Positions 7,948-16,406 of a stretch of DNA of 64,000 nt are shown here, one piece after another. The translations under genes and the position numbers were made by a program. Every line of letters begins with the position of its first letter. Position 1 is the stretch's first letter. The DNA is from Acinetobacter sp. WCHA55 (GTDB taxonomy: Bacteria; Pseudomonadota; Gammaproteobacteria; Pseudomonadales; Moraxellaceae), in contig NZ_CP032286.1 in NCBI RefSeq assembly GCF_002165305.2, forward strand, positions 248,001 through 312,000, in the 5' to 3' direction. Under the pieces are notes generated by a model. The model was not told the DNA's origin, made no database searches, and saw only the letters and a list, made by a program, of their open reading frames with translations.

Positions 7948-8586
7948 ATGTGGAAGGGTTTTATTGCAGGATTGGTGGTTGCCAATGCGTTTGAGTGGGT
8001 TGCACATAAATATATTTTGCATGGAACACACCGTGCTGGAAAGCCACGCTATAGCCCTGTGCCTGACAGCATGAAATCGCATTGGGAGCATCATCGAGAA
8101 GTACGGAAAACCACCTTTCACGATCATGGTTATGTTGAAGGTTGGAGCAATTGGCGTACTAAAAATGAAATCGTGTCACTCGCTGTCGTGGCGGGTGTGT
8201 TTGGGACATTATTTTATCCTGTCTCCAAAGGCATGACTTTATCTGTGTTGTACAGTGCAGGAAATTATTACTACATCCACCGCCGTGCACATTTAGAACC
8301 AGACTGGGCAATGCGTAAGATTCCTTGGCATTATGACCATCATATGAACTCCAATCAGGATGCCAACTGGTGTGTGACCAAACCGTGGTTTGATTATATT
8401 TTAGGAACACGGGTCATTTCCTCGCTAGATTTGCAAGAGCAAAATCCATTGGGTATTGCGTTACCACATGTGGTGTCGAATAAGCTTACCCAGTGGGTCA
8501 ATCAGGTCTTCCCTGCAAAGTGGGTTCAGACACCAAAAGCGATTACGTTGAACTCAGCACAGGCGACGGAAATGGTTGACAGATAA
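7948..8586 (+). CDS. Fatty acid hydroxylase / sterol desaturase family membrane protein
   Basis: A 212-aa di-iron membrane oxygenase-like protein. Histidine clusters typical of the superfamily are present: HKYILHG near residue 20, HWEHHREVRKTTFHDHG near 50-70, and HRRAHLEPDWAMRKIPWHYDHHMN near 110-135, which could ligand two irons. Two short hydrophobic stretches flank them (residues 5-20 and 83-105). The substrate is not evident; a lipid or fatty acyl group is most likely. It starts at an ATG after a strong AGGAGGA ribosome site (7934-7940). The adjacent divergent AraC gene may control it. Confidence 0.85.
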   Translation: MWKGFIAGLVVANAFEWVAHKYILHGTHRAGKPRYSPVPDSMKSHWEHHREVRKTTFHDHGYVEGWSNWRTKNEIVSLAVVAGVFGTLFYPVSKGMTLSVLYSAGNYYYIHRRAHLEPDWAMRKIPWHYDHHMNSNQDANWCVTKPWFDYILGTRVISSLDLQEQNPLGIALPHVVSNKLTQWVNQVFPAKWVQTPKAITLNSAQATEMVDR

Positions 8587-8929
8587 CGGAATGGGATGTT
8601 TTGTCGTGATTTGTCAACAATATTGGTATGTATTGTCAATATTTCGTCATTTGAACATTCTATAGTAAAGCTGTTGATGAGGTGAAATCATCTCATGAAC
8701 ACTAGTACGTCATTTTTCATTTTTCAGTTTAACAAGACAATGTTGTAGTTATTCTAGGTTTATAGGGAGTCGCAAGACTCCCTTTTTTTATCTCGAAAAT
8801 TGAGAGTGCAACTTCGGTCAAAAACCAGTGATGATCTCCATTTTTCACATCCATTGTGTATTGCAAGCGATAGTACTATCCGACTTCGTGTTGGTTAAGC
8901 CGTGTCTAAATCCAGTGTGATCGAGCCTT
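8587..8929 (+). other. 343-bp gap; possible small RNA region ending at a terminator
   Basis: There is no credible protein gene here. A GATGA/TCATC hairpin near 8680-8695 and a strong terminator at 8765-8789 lie 180 bp beyond the upstream stop. This suggests either a long 3' untranslated region or an independent small RNA starting after a TATAGT box near 8661. No good -35 box accompanies it. I see nothing definite in 8790-8929. Confidence 0.3.
8765..8789 (+). terminator. Strong rho-independent terminator
   Basis: GGGAGTC, GCAA, GACTCCC, then T7. It is a seven-pair GC-rich stem with a stable GCAA tetraloop, 180 bp after the stop of the hydroxylase-like gene. Confidence 0.85.
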
Positions 8930-9391
8930 TTAATTCGCCTGTTTTTTAAAGTCGGTTAAAATATAGCGATCCATTTCATCTTTATATTTTGGGGAAAACT
9001 GGAAACAGATTCGATCGTTGATGGCTAAATTTTTGAGTTCAGGAAAGCGCTGCTGCGCTTCTGAACTATTGCTAAATAAAAAGCCTTGTCGATCATTTTG
9101 AAAATAAAAAACTTTTTCGGTTATATTATCGTATCGACCTTGATGTGTAAGCTCTACCCACTGCCTAAAGATACCGCAATATCGAATTTGTTCAGGAGAG
9201 GTAAAGGCTTTTTTATAATACTGTGTGAGTTGGTATTCTGAGAACATCACATAACTATACATGCATAAGCCTAAGCAGGGGAAAATGGCGAACATGGTAA
9301 AAGGATGATCTGTGTATTTTCTTAATATGTACAGTAATAGAAATAAGAAAACGATGCCAAAGATAAGTAAAATAACCTGTAAGTCTTGCAC
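8930..9391 (-). CDS. Hypothetical membrane protein
   Basis: A 153-aa protein with two N-terminal membrane segments (ILLIFGIVFLFLLLYIL and MFAIFPCLGLCMYSYVMF), then about 100 residues that are probably periplasmic or cytosolic (YCGIFRQWVELTHQGRY, FSPKYKDEMDRYILTDF). I recognise no family. It is transcribed alone, between the small-RNA-like gap and hisF's terminator. Nothing in the neighbours suggests a role. Confidence 0.6.
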   Translation of the reverse strand: MQDLQVILLIFGIVFLFLLLYILRKYTDHPFTMFAIFPCLGLCMYSYVMFSEYQLTQYYKKAFTSPEQIRYCGIFRQWVELTHQGRYDNITEKVFYFQNDRQGFLFSNSSEAQQRFPELKNLAINDRICFQFSPKYKDEMDRYILTDFKKQAN

Positions 9392-9441
9392 TGTTTGATC
9401 TCTAATTGTTGTTCTAAATAGTTATAAAAAACTAAGTCATA

Positions 9442-9489
9442 AAAAAAGAGCATCTTTCGATACTCTTTTAATCATTTCAGAAAGATGCT
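9442..9489 (-). terminator. Terminator of hisF
   Basis: On the minus strand AGCATCTTTC (complement of 9480-9489) pairs perfectly over 10 bp with GAAAGATGCT (complement of 9449-9458), followed by T7. It begins five bases after the hisF stop codon. Confidence 0.85.
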
Positions 9490-9494
9490 GTCAA

Positions 9495-10253
9495 TTACAA
9501 ACGCATTTCAATGCCTTGTTCCGCAAGGTATTTCTTCGCTTCAGGAATGGTGTGTTGCCCAAAGTGGAAAATTGAAGCAGCCAGTACGGCGTCGGCTCCA
9601 CCTTTTAAAATACCATCGGCCAAGTGCTGTAGGTTGCCGACACCGCCCGAAGCAATCGTTGGAATGGTGACACGGTCATTGATTTGGCGCATCAGCTCTA
9701 AGTCATATCCTGCTTTGGTGCCATCGGCATCCATTGAGGTAATCAACAGTTCACCTGCGCCAAAGTTAGCCATTTTTACTGACCACTCAATCGCATCAAT
9801 GCCTGTTGGTTTACGGCCACCATGAGTGAAAATTTCCCATTTATTTTCACCCGTTTTTTTTGCGTCAATGGCAACCACAATACACTGTGCGCCAAAGCGT
9901 TGCGATGCTTCTTGGACAAATTCAGGATTAAACACCGCTGCTGAGTTAATACTCACTTTGTCTGCACCAGCATTGAGTAAGAGACGAATGTCTTCAACTT
10001 TACGTACCCCACCACCGACGGTTAAGGGAACAAAAACCGTTTCAGCCATACGTTCAACGGTACGGTATGTTGTGTCGCGGCCATTCGAAGTTGCGGTAAT
10101 GTCTAAGAAGGTAATTTCATCAGCACCTTGCTCGTTATATCGGCGTGCTACTTCTACTGGGTCACCTGCATCACGAATATCAAGGAATTGAACACCTTTC
10201 ACTACACGACCGTTGTCTACGTCGAGGCAAGGAATAATACGTTTAGCTAGCAT
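9495..10253 (-). CDS. hisF: Imidazole glycerol phosphate synthase, cyclase subunit
   Basis: HisF forms the (beta/alpha)8 cyclase half of IGP synthase. With HisH it converts PRFAR and ammonia to IGP and AICAR in histidine synthesis. I chose the ATG at 10253 ([15 protein letters not shown], 252 aa, preceded by GGAA) over an ATG four codons earlier. The two catalytic aspartates are present in [12 protein letters not shown] and in [14 protein letters not shown]. Phosphate-binding glycines are seen in [11 protein letters not shown] and [11 protein letters not shown]. Its partner hisH is 10 kb away at 20400, on the same strand. Confidence 0.96.
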   Translation of the reverse strand: MLAKRIIPCLDVDNGRVVKGVQFLDIRDAGDPVEVARRYNEQGADEITFLDITATSNGRDTTYRTVERMAETVFVPLTVGGGVRKVEDIRLLLNAGADKVSINSAAVFNPEFVQEASQRFGAQCIVVAIDAKKTGENKWEIFTHGGRKPTGIDAIEWSVKMANFGAGELLITSMDADGTKAGYDLELMRQINDRVTIPTIASGGVGNLQHLADGILKGGADAVLAASIFHFGQHTIPEAKKYLAEQGIEMRL

Positions 10254-10366
10254 AATTTTTTCCAAAAATAACAGCCGATTATGAAACTTCGCGACTTAGA
10301 TGCTACACCTTAATAGTCGGAGCGGGTATTCTATCAAACTTATGTAAGTTTTTTTGCAGGTTTTAT

Positions 10367-11317
10367 ATGTCGGTTTATACCACTTTGACTTCACAGGAAG
10401 TTCAGGCGTTTGCAGCACCTTATGGACTTGAGGTAATCGATCTGATCCCAATTCAAGGCGGTATTCAAAATACGAACTATTTTATTGTGTGTGAAAATGC
10501 TGTTCAGTACGTATTGACTGTATTTGAAGAAATGGATGAACAGGGCGCAGGTGAGTTGGTTCCTGTACTTGAGCATTTAGGTCAGGCTGGTTTAGCGGTT
10601 CCTGTACCTTTAAGTCACTCAGGCAAAGCCATTCATAGTTTAAAAGATAAACCTGCGCAAATTGCCCCACGGATGATGGGCAAACACCCCATGCCTGCGA
10701 CCCTTGAGCAAGCCGAGGCGATTGCGGTTGCACAAGCGAAAATGCATGTCGCACTGCAAGATTTTCCACTAGAGCGTGCAGAATACCGTGACCATGACTA
10801 CTGGCTTGCTGTAGCGTTACAGATGAAACCGACATTAAGTGAGGCTGATCAAGCACTGCTGAGTAAGTTATTGGGTCTGTATGATGCATTATCGGTGGTT
10901 TATCCGAATCGTCCCAAGGGCTTCATCCATTCGGATTTATTCCGTGACAACACTTTATTCGAGGGCAATCAGCTTAAAGGCATTTTAGACTTCTATGAAC
11001 TGAATAAAGATGAGTTCTTGTTTGATATTGCGATTACGTTAAATGACTTCTGTACCGAATATCCAAGTGTCCACTTAAATGAAGACAAGGCCATCGCATT
11101 TTTAAACGCTTATGAAAGCATTCGTCCTTTAACTGCCGATGAAAAATCTTGCCTAGAGCTGTATCTGGCAATGGCTGCTGCACGTTTTTGGATGATGCGT
11201 CTACAGGTGGCACAAAAAAATGCAGAACAAGGCCGTACGGGGGATGACATTTTGCAGAAAAATCCTGCCGAAATGCGTAATATGGTGATTGACCGCTTAA
11301 AATTTGTAACTGCTTAA
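10367..11317 (+). CDS. thrB: Homoserine kinase (ThrB, APH-fold type)
   Basis: Phosphorylates homoserine on the way to threonine. The 316-aa protein belongs to the aminoglycoside-phosphotransferase-like type II homoserine kinases of Pseudomonas and relatives, not the GHMP type of E. coli. The catalytic loop HSDLFRDNTLF (general-base Asp and metal-binding Asn) and the following GILDFYELNKDEFLFDIAI (DFG-like metal site) are visible. The N-terminus MSVYTTLTSQEVQAFAAPYGL is standard. A short gap of 13 bp separates it from the cold-shock/DUF1294 gene, which is probably co-transcribed. No other threonine gene is nearby. Confidence 0.93.
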   Translation: MSVYTTLTSQEVQAFAAPYGLEVIDLIPIQGGIQNTNYFIVCENAVQYVLTVFEEMDEQGAGELVPVLEHLGQAGLAVPVPLSHSGKAIHSLKDKPAQIAPRMMGKHPMPATLEQAEAIAVAQAKMHVALQDFPLERAEYRDHDYWLAVALQMKPTLSEADQALLSKLLGLYDALSVVYPNRPKGFIHSDLFRDNTLFEGNQLKGILDFYELNKDEFLFDIAITLNDFCTEYPSVHLNEDKAIAFLNAYESIRPLTADEKSCLELYLAMAAARFWMMRLQVAQKNAEQGRTGDDILQKNPAEMRNMVIDRLKFVTA

Positions 11318-11330
11318 ATAGGAAAGAAAA

Positions 11331-11960
11331 ATGCGTGACCAGGGACGACTCGTTGAATGGTTTGATGAAAAAGGCTATGGCTTTATTCAACCCAACGATG
11401 ACAGTAAAGATCGCGTGTTTTTACATATCAAGGACTTTGCTCGGCAAGGTCCTCGTCCTATTTTAGGCTGTGCATTGGAATACAACGTGATTGTGGATGC
11501 GCAAGGACGTTATCGTGCACAGCAAGTCAGTTATTTAAAAGCATCACAAACCCAAAAGAGTCGTACCCAAAAAGTCTCCCTGAAAAAGACCGAGCCGGGT
11601 CAGCGCTGGAGTCCAATGCAAATTGCGTCGGTGGTGTACATTGTTGTTTTGGCACTGTTGGTGTTGCTGGGGCGTTTAAGTGGATTGGTGTTGCTCTTTA
11701 TTAGTTTAATGAATGCAGCCAGTTATTGGTTCTATGCGCAAGATAAAGAAGCTGCACAAAATGGGCAGCGCCGTGTACCTGAAAATACATTGCATCTCCT
11801 TTCATTTTTAGGAGGGTGGCCTGTAGCATGGTTAGCACAGCAAAAGCTACGCCATAAAACACAAAAACAACCCTTTAGAAAGATTTACTTTTGTACAATA
11901 TTTTTCAATATTCTTTTAATTTTATGGCTTATTTCTCCTTTTAATAGTTTGCCTATTTAA
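11331..11960 (+). CDS. Cold-shock domain / DUF1294 membrane protein
   Basis: A two-part protein of 209 aa. Residues 1-65 form a cold-shock nucleic-acid-binding domain with the RNP-like block GYGFIQPNDDSKDRVFLHI. A basic linker follows (TQKSRTQKVSLKKTEPGQRW). Residues about 90-209 are a DUF1294 domain with three or four membrane helices and the family block FLGGWPVAWLAQQKLRHKTQKQPFR. The combination is known in many gammaproteobacteria but its job is not established. It follows thrB by 13 bp and precedes another small membrane protein by 28 bp, so the three genes may form one unit ending at the terminator near 12400. Confidence 0.88.
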   Translation: MRDQGRLVEWFDEKGYGFIQPNDDSKDRVFLHIKDFARQGPRPILGCALEYNVIVDAQGRYRAQQVSYLKASQTQKSRTQKVSLKKTEPGQRWSPMQIASVVYIVVLALLVLLGRLSGLVLLFISLMNAASYWFYAQDKEAAQNGQRRVPENTLHLLSFLGGWPVAWLAQQKLRHKTQKQPFRKIYFCTIFFNILLILWLISPFNSLPI

Positions 11961-11988
11961 AGTTCAAGCCCACTTCACGAGGGATAAT

Positions 11989-12381
11989 ATGAATTATTCA
12001 GTCGATCAAGATCCGAATCGTAGCCTGACCTTTATTCTTTATATTTTGTATATTGTTGCGATTTTTTCAGCAGGGATTTTAGCCATTATTGCTTTAGTGA
12101 TTAATTATGTGAAGCGTGGTGCTGTGCGTGGTTCCATTTTTGAAAGCCATTTTACTTGGCAGATTCGCACCTTTTGGTGGTATTTGATTTGGAACGTGAT
12201 TGCCTTTGTGCCATTTATGTTTTTATTCTTTACGGGTGAAAATGCGACCGCTTTCGCAGGTGTCGCACTTGGTGCTTCAACCTTCTGCGTGGCTGTGATT
12301 GGGTTGTCTTGGGTGTGGATTGTATATCGTGCTATTAAAGGCATTATTCGTTTAAATGACAATGAGCCGATGTATCAATAA
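11989..12381 (+). CDS. DUF4870-like small membrane protein
   Basis: A 130-aa inner-membrane protein with three predicted helices (FILYILYIVAIFSAGILAIIALVINYV, YLIWNVIAFVPFMFLFF, GVALGASTFCVAVIGLSWVWIVY). The blocks SHFTWQIRTFW and YRAIKGIIRLNDNEPM resemble DUF4870 proteins, where FH(A/F)xQ-type motifs sit between helices. Function is unknown. It follows the DUF1294 gene with a GAGGG ribosome site and ends at a terminator, 120 bp before the insertion sequence. Confidence 0.75.
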   Translation: MNYSVDQDPNRSLTFILYILYIVAIFSAGILAIIALVINYVKRGAVRGSIFESHFTWQIRTFWWYLIWNVIAFVPFMFLFFTGENATAFAGVALGASTFCVAVIGLSWVWIVYRAIKGIIRLNDNEPMYQ

Positions 12382-12397
12382 CAAGTGATAGGATTTA

Positions 12398-12421
12398 AAA
12401 AGGGCAGCTTGCCCTTTTTTT
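12398..12421 (+). terminator. Terminator before the insertion sequence
   Basis: AAAGGGCA, GCT, TGCCCTTT followed by further T residues, 17 bp after the upstream stop codon. Confidence 0.85.
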
Positions 12422-12503
12422 ATGACTTTATTTTTTAGAACAAGGTTTATGCACCGAGATGAGCCAAGCTGATACAGCAGTGTCTCTATTTTTGCGCAGG
12501 CGT

Positions 12504-13542
12504 GGCTTTGTTGCATAAAGCCCTTAAAGATAGAGCTTTCCTAAGTTGCTCAAATTTAAGTGACAACTTGGGTATGAGGTCGGCCTAATTCTGTAAATCT
12601 ATTTAAAATGGCTATACGAGCATGTACCTCGTTGACTTGGCTTTGAAAGTTCCTAGCACTGAGTTTATCGCCTAATAATTTGATGCAGTGCATCTTGGTT
12701 TCAACCAGACTTCGCTGATGGTAGCCCGACCATTTTTTCCATAGTGTCCTGCCTAAACGTTTAACAGTGCGAAGTAATTCATTTCGCTCTAGCGAATGAA
12801 CTTTTTTATCTTTCCAAGGCTTGGCATTTTTTCTAGGTGGAATCACTGCATGTGCTTGCCGATCTGCAATGACCTGTCGGCATTGCTTGGTGTCATAAGC
12901 GCCATCGGTATATACGGAGTCAATCTGCTCATCCAATGGAATCTGATTGAGTAAATCCCCAAGCACCTGTGAATCACTTACATTGTTGGTCGTGAGCTGA
13001 ACGGCTCGTATTTGCAGGGTTCTAGCATCTATACCAATATGAAGTTTACACCATTGGCGACGATATTCAGACTGATGCTTTTTACGTTTCCATTCACCTT
13101 CGCCCAAAAACTTTAAGCCAGTAGAGTCTACGAGTAGATGAAGCCCATCACTGTTTTTCTGATAACTAATTGCAATATCAATATGCTTTTGTCTTCTACA
13201 AAGCGTACTGTAATCTGGTGCTGTCCAATCTAATCCACAAAGTTTAATTAAGCTTTGAACAAAGCCAGTGACCATGCGTAAAGTAAGTCTAAATAGAGAT
13301 TTGATCATCAAACAGCATTGAATCGCTATGTCGGAGTAGGTTTGACTTCGACCTTGTTTGCCTTGAGGTTCTGCATACCATTGTGTTTTTGGATCGAACC
13401 AAATGGCAATATTCCCACGATTAATGAGAGCTCGGTTATATGCGGGCCAATTGGTTGTGCGGTAGATTTTGTGTGTAGGCTTCTTCATTTGGAAATTATA
13501 TTGCTGAAGAAGCCCTTAAGAACAGCTTTGTGCAACAAAGCC
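12504..13542 (-). mobile_element. Complete IS5-family (IS903-group) insertion sequence
   Basis: The element is 1039 bp. Its left end GGCTTTGTTGCATAAAG and, on the other strand, right end GGCTTTGTTGCACAAAG match at 16 of 17 bases; GGCTTTGTTG is typical of IS903-group ends. It contains one intact transposase gene reading leftward. It resembles ISAba12-type Acinetobacter elements, but I cannot verify the name. The nine flanking bases (CGCAGGCGT left, TGATTTCGG right) do not match, so there is no target duplication. The right end abuts the permease reading frame. Confidence 0.92.
12556..13488 (-). CDS. IS5-family DDE transposase
   Basis: A full-length 310-aa transposase with no frameshift. The N-terminus (KKPTHKIYRTTNWPAYNRALINRG) carries the DUF4372-like/IS5 DNA-binding region. 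The catalytic DDE residues fall in LLVDSTGLKF (first Asp), SVYTDGAYDTKQC (second Asp) and the SLVETKMHCIKLLGDKL region (Glu, with the YREK-like spacing). Both inverted repeats flank it, so the element is probably still able to move. The gene reads against the downstream permease, so any effect on the permease would come from an outward promoter in the IS right end. Confidence 0.95.
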   Translation of the reverse strand: MKKPTHKIYRTTNWPAYNRALINRGNIAIWFDPKTQWYAEPQGKQGRSQTYSDIAIQCCLMIKSLFRLTLRMVTGFVQSLIKLCGLDWTAPDYSTLCRRQKHIDIAISYQKNSDGLHLLVDSTGLKFLGEGEWKRKKHQSEYRRQWCKLHIGIDARTLQIRAVQLTTNNVSDSQVLGDLLNQIPLDEQIDSVYTDGAYDTKQCRQVIADRQAHAVIPPRKNAKPWKDKKVHSLERNELLRTVKRLGRTLWKKWSGYHQRSLVETKMHCIKLLGDKLSARNFQSQVNEVHARIAILNRFTELGRPHTQVVT

Positions 13543-14882
13543 TGATTTCGGTGAAAAATGCAGATTTTTCTTTAAAGAAAATGTCACTATGGCAAGTGGT
13601 CATTATTGGTGTGGCCTACATGACCCCGATGGTGGTGTTCGATACTTTTGGTATCGTGTCTGGGATCACCGATGGTCGTGTGCCATTGGCGTATATTCTG
13701 GCGTTGTTTGCAATGTTACTGACTGCATTTAGTTATGCACGTTTTAGTCGGGTCAGCGGTGACTCAGGCTCTGCTTATAACTACACCGCACAGTCCTGTG
13801 GAGCTAAAGCGGGCTTTTTTGTTGGGTGGTGTTCACTGCTCGATTATATTTTGTTGCCCTTGGTGAATGCTTTACTGGCGGGTATTTATTTGGAAGCTGT
13901 CATTCCGAGCGTGCCCTATTGGGTCTGGGTGGTTTTATTTACGGGTTTAGTCACCCTAATCAACTGCTTCCGAATCAATATTTTAGCGAACTTGAGTTTG
14001 GTGTTTGTGCTGTTGCCCTTACTGTTGATGGTTCTGTTTATTTATTTGGTCATTCAAGGGGTGGGGTCAGCGCAAGGCTATGATCATGTACTGACTTTAG
14101 CGCCATTGTTTAATGGGGACAGCTCTATTTTACCTTTGATTGCGGGTGCCTCCATTTTATGTTTTTCATTTTTGGGTTTTGATGCAGTTACGACCATGTC
14201 GCATGAGACCAAAGATCCGCAAAAGAACATTCCGCGTGCGGTTTTACTTACTACATTGGCAGGGGGCGCCATCTTTATCACAGCATCATGGTTTATTCAG
14301 TTGTACTTCCCAACGAATGTGCGTTTTAACAACCCTGACGAAGCTTTACCTGAAATTGTCCTCTATGTGGGGGGAGCACTTTTCCAAGCCGTATTTCTGT
14401 GTGCTCAAATCATGAATACCTTTGCTTCAGGTTTAGCGACTCATGCGAGTGCTTCACGCCTAATTCATATTATGGCGAAAGATGGCATTTTCCCCAAAGC
14501 AACCTTTGGACAATTACATGCAAGACTGGGTACCCCCTTGTACGCGGTATTGAGCATTGGCTTGATCTCATTGTCTGCCATTTTCTTAGATCTTGCGACC
14601 GTGGTCAGCATGATTAGCTTCGGTGCATTGATTGCCTTTACGGCGGTGAACTTCTCGGTTTTTGTAAAGTTTTATCTGTTGGAAAAACAAACTCAAGGCT
14701 TCAAAAACAAATGTCTCAATTTGATCCTGCCTCTGTTATCCGTATTGGTGATGCTTTGCCTGTGGGTCAACTTAGAACGAAATGCCCTGATTTTTGGGTG
14801 CTCTTGGCTAGCAATTGGTATTGGGCTATTTATTTATAAGAAATTGAAAAAGCAAAACATTGTAATTGGAAATGCATATTAA
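13530..14882 (+). CDS. APC-family amino acid/polyamine permease, 5' end altered by IS
   Basis: An inner-membrane transporter of the amino acid-polyamine-organocation superfamily with about 12 helices. Landmarks are GVAYMTPMVVFDTFGIVSG in helix 1, SGSAYNYTAQSCG, and SFLGFDAVTTMSHETKDPQKNIPRA. The frame is open into the IS: a GTG at 13530 lies inside the inverted repeat and the first seven codons are partly IS-derived. A GTG at 13551 (443 aa) or ATG at 13581 could also serve; none has a clear ribosome site. The original start and promoter appear lost, so expression is doubtful. The FAD oxidase gene 40 bp downstream suggests polyamine or amino-acid catabolism, as in PuuP-PuuB pairs. Confidence 0.8.
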   Translation: MQQSLISVKNADFSLKKMSLWQVVIIGVAYMTPMVVFDTFGIVSGITDGRVPLAYILALFAMLLTAFSYARFSRVSGDSGSAYNYTAQSCGAKAGFFVGWCSLLDYILLPLVNALLAGIYLEAVIPSVPYWVWVVLFTGLVTLINCFRINILANLSLVFVLLPLLLMVLFIYLVIQGVGSAQGYDHVLTLAPLFNGDSSILPLIAGASILCFSFLGFDAVTTMSHETKDPQKNIPRAVLLTTLAGGAIFITASWFIQLYFPTNVRFNNPDEALPEIVLYVGGALFQAVFLCAQIMNTFASGLATHASASRLIHIMAKDGIFPKATFGQLHARLGTPLYAVLSIGLISLSAIFLDLATVVSMISFGALIAFTAVNFSVFVKFYLLEKQTQGFKNKCLNLILPLLSVLVMLCLWVNLERNALIFGCSWLAIGIGLFIYKKLKKQNIVIGNAY

Positions 14883-14922
14883 AACCTGCATGAAAATGAG
14901 ATAGAAATTGAGTGTAAATGAA

Positions 14923-16335
14923 ATGAATATGAATAAGCCGACATTTGTAGATGACGTAGAATACAAAGCCAGTTTTGCTGTACAAAGTGGCAAAGAGTGG
15001 AATTGGTTAAACCCGCAACATGGTTTGTTTGATCATCCTGCCAATTACTATGAAAGTTCAATGCATGTATGGCATGAGTTTGATGCTTTAAATGCAGATA
15101 TCGAATGTGATGTCGTAGTGATAGGTGGTGGCTTACTGGGAACCTCGGCAGCACTGCATTTGTCAGAGCAGGGTGTGGATACGGTCTTGGTTGAAAAGAA
15201 CCGAGTGGGCAGTGCTGCCTCAGGGCGCAATGGTGGGCAACTCACACCGGGGTTGGCCCGTTGGGAAGCTGAAACCATGATTGAGCACTTCAGCTTTGAA
15301 GAGGCAAAAAAGTTATGGCACTTTACCTCAACTGAAGCGATGGCTTTGATTGATGACATTACTGAAAAATATGATTTAGATTTACAACGTAAACGTGGAC
15401 ATCTAACGGCCGCAGTACACCCAGGGCATTTAGATGCCTTGCGTGAAGGCATGCAAGCACGCCAGTACTTAGATGAAAAAAATACCTCAATGCTGACCCA
15501 AGAGGAATTACGAGAGCATGTGCAATCGGATAACTATTTTGGAGGTCAATTGGATCAGCTCGGGGGGCATATTCATCCTTTAGCGCTGACGCGTGGTTTA
15601 GCGTACGGCTTTTGTCAAAACGGCGGCACGATTTATGAACAGACGGAAGTACAGTCAATCCAAGAACGTGCCGATGGTATTTATGTGACCACAGCCCAAG
15701 GAGTGATTAAAGCACGTAAAAGCGTGGTGATGGCTGTACACCATGCCTCATTTAAACTATTAGAAGAACGCAATCAAACCACCATTCCTTTTTATACTTA
15801 CGTGTGTACCACAGCACCTTTAGCATTAGATTTGAAAGAGCTATTGCCGACGGATCTGCCTGTATACGATACGCAATTTCAAATTGACTACTACCGTGGA
15901 GTTTCAAAAAACCGATTGTTATTTGGGGGCGAAGGCACTGGCTCGTGTTGGAGTCCTGAACAAACCCATGACTATTTGCTGGGACGTATTCAGCATGTAT
16001 TTCCTCAGCTAGAGCAGGTGGCACTTGACTTTGTGTGGAGTGGAACGACAGATTTAACCGTGAATGGTGCGGCAGACAGTCGGAAATTTGGTAGCCAATA
16101 TCCAATCTATGCTGTTCAGGGGTGGAGTGGACATGGTGTTGCGCAAACGGTGCGTATTGGTAAAGCCATTGCCGATGATTTCTGTGGTCAATGTGATGAT
16201 TTTAATATGTTGACCCGTATTCAACATCAGAACATTCCTTTTGGTCGTGCACTGGCGCCGTTAGTGATTCCAATTGCCAAAAGTATGTATGGTTTAGGAG
16301 CAATGATTAATCCGGGTAAGATGGTATCGTTCTAA
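14923..16335 (+). CDS. FAD-dependent amine/amino-acid oxidase (PuuB/DAO-like)
   Basis: A flavin oxidoreductase of the DAO family, about 470 aa. The Rossmann FAD-binding motif is CDVVVIGGGLLGTSAALHLSE (about residues 60-80), followed by GSAASGRNGGQLTPGL, typical of gamma-glutamylputrescine oxidases and related enzymes that oxidise an amine to an aldehyde or imine. The C-terminal FAD/substrate block YAVQGWSGHGVAQTVRIGKAIAD is intact. I chose the ATG at 14923; a TTG at 14908 and ATG at 14929 are alternatives. It follows the permease by about 40 bp and probably shares its transcript, so the IS upstream may affect it too. The exact substrate is inferred only. Confidence 0.85.
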   Translation: MNMNKPTFVDDVEYKASFAVQSGKEWNWLNPQHGLFDHPANYYESSMHVWHEFDALNADIECDVVVIGGGLLGTSAALHLSEQGVDTVLVEKNRVGSAASGRNGGQLTPGLARWEAETMIEHFSFEEAKKLWHFTSTEAMALIDDITEKYDLDLQRKRGHLTAAVHPGHLDALREGMQARQYLDEKNTSMLTQEELREHVQSDNYFGGQLDQLGGHIHPLALTRGLAYGFCQNGGTIYEQTEVQSIQERADGIYVTTAQGVIKARKSVVMAVHHASFKLLEERNQTTIPFYTYVCTTAPLALDLKELLPTDLPVYDTQFQIDYYRGVSKNRLLFGGEGTGSCWSPEQTHDYLLGRIQHVFPQLEQVALDFVWSGTTDLTVNGAADSRKFGSQYPIYAVQGWSGHGVAQTVRIGKAIADDFCGQCDDFNMLTRIQHQNIPFGRALAPLVIPIAKSMYGLGAMINPGKMVSF

Positions 16336-16406
16336 ACATGAACTTGTGCTGCTGAATCTATACAATTTATGTTTAGGCTCAGCAGACACCGCATTTGAAC
16401 GTTAAA

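Noticed and set aside
12495..13551. Target-site duplication flanking the insertion sequence
   Set aside because: The nine bases on each side (CGCAGGCGT and TGATTTCGG) do not match, and other lengths do not match either.
16352..16384. Inverted repeat CTGCTGA...TCAGCAG after the FAD oxidase gene
   Set aside because: The loop is about 20 bases and there is no T-run; likely chance or a weak structure.
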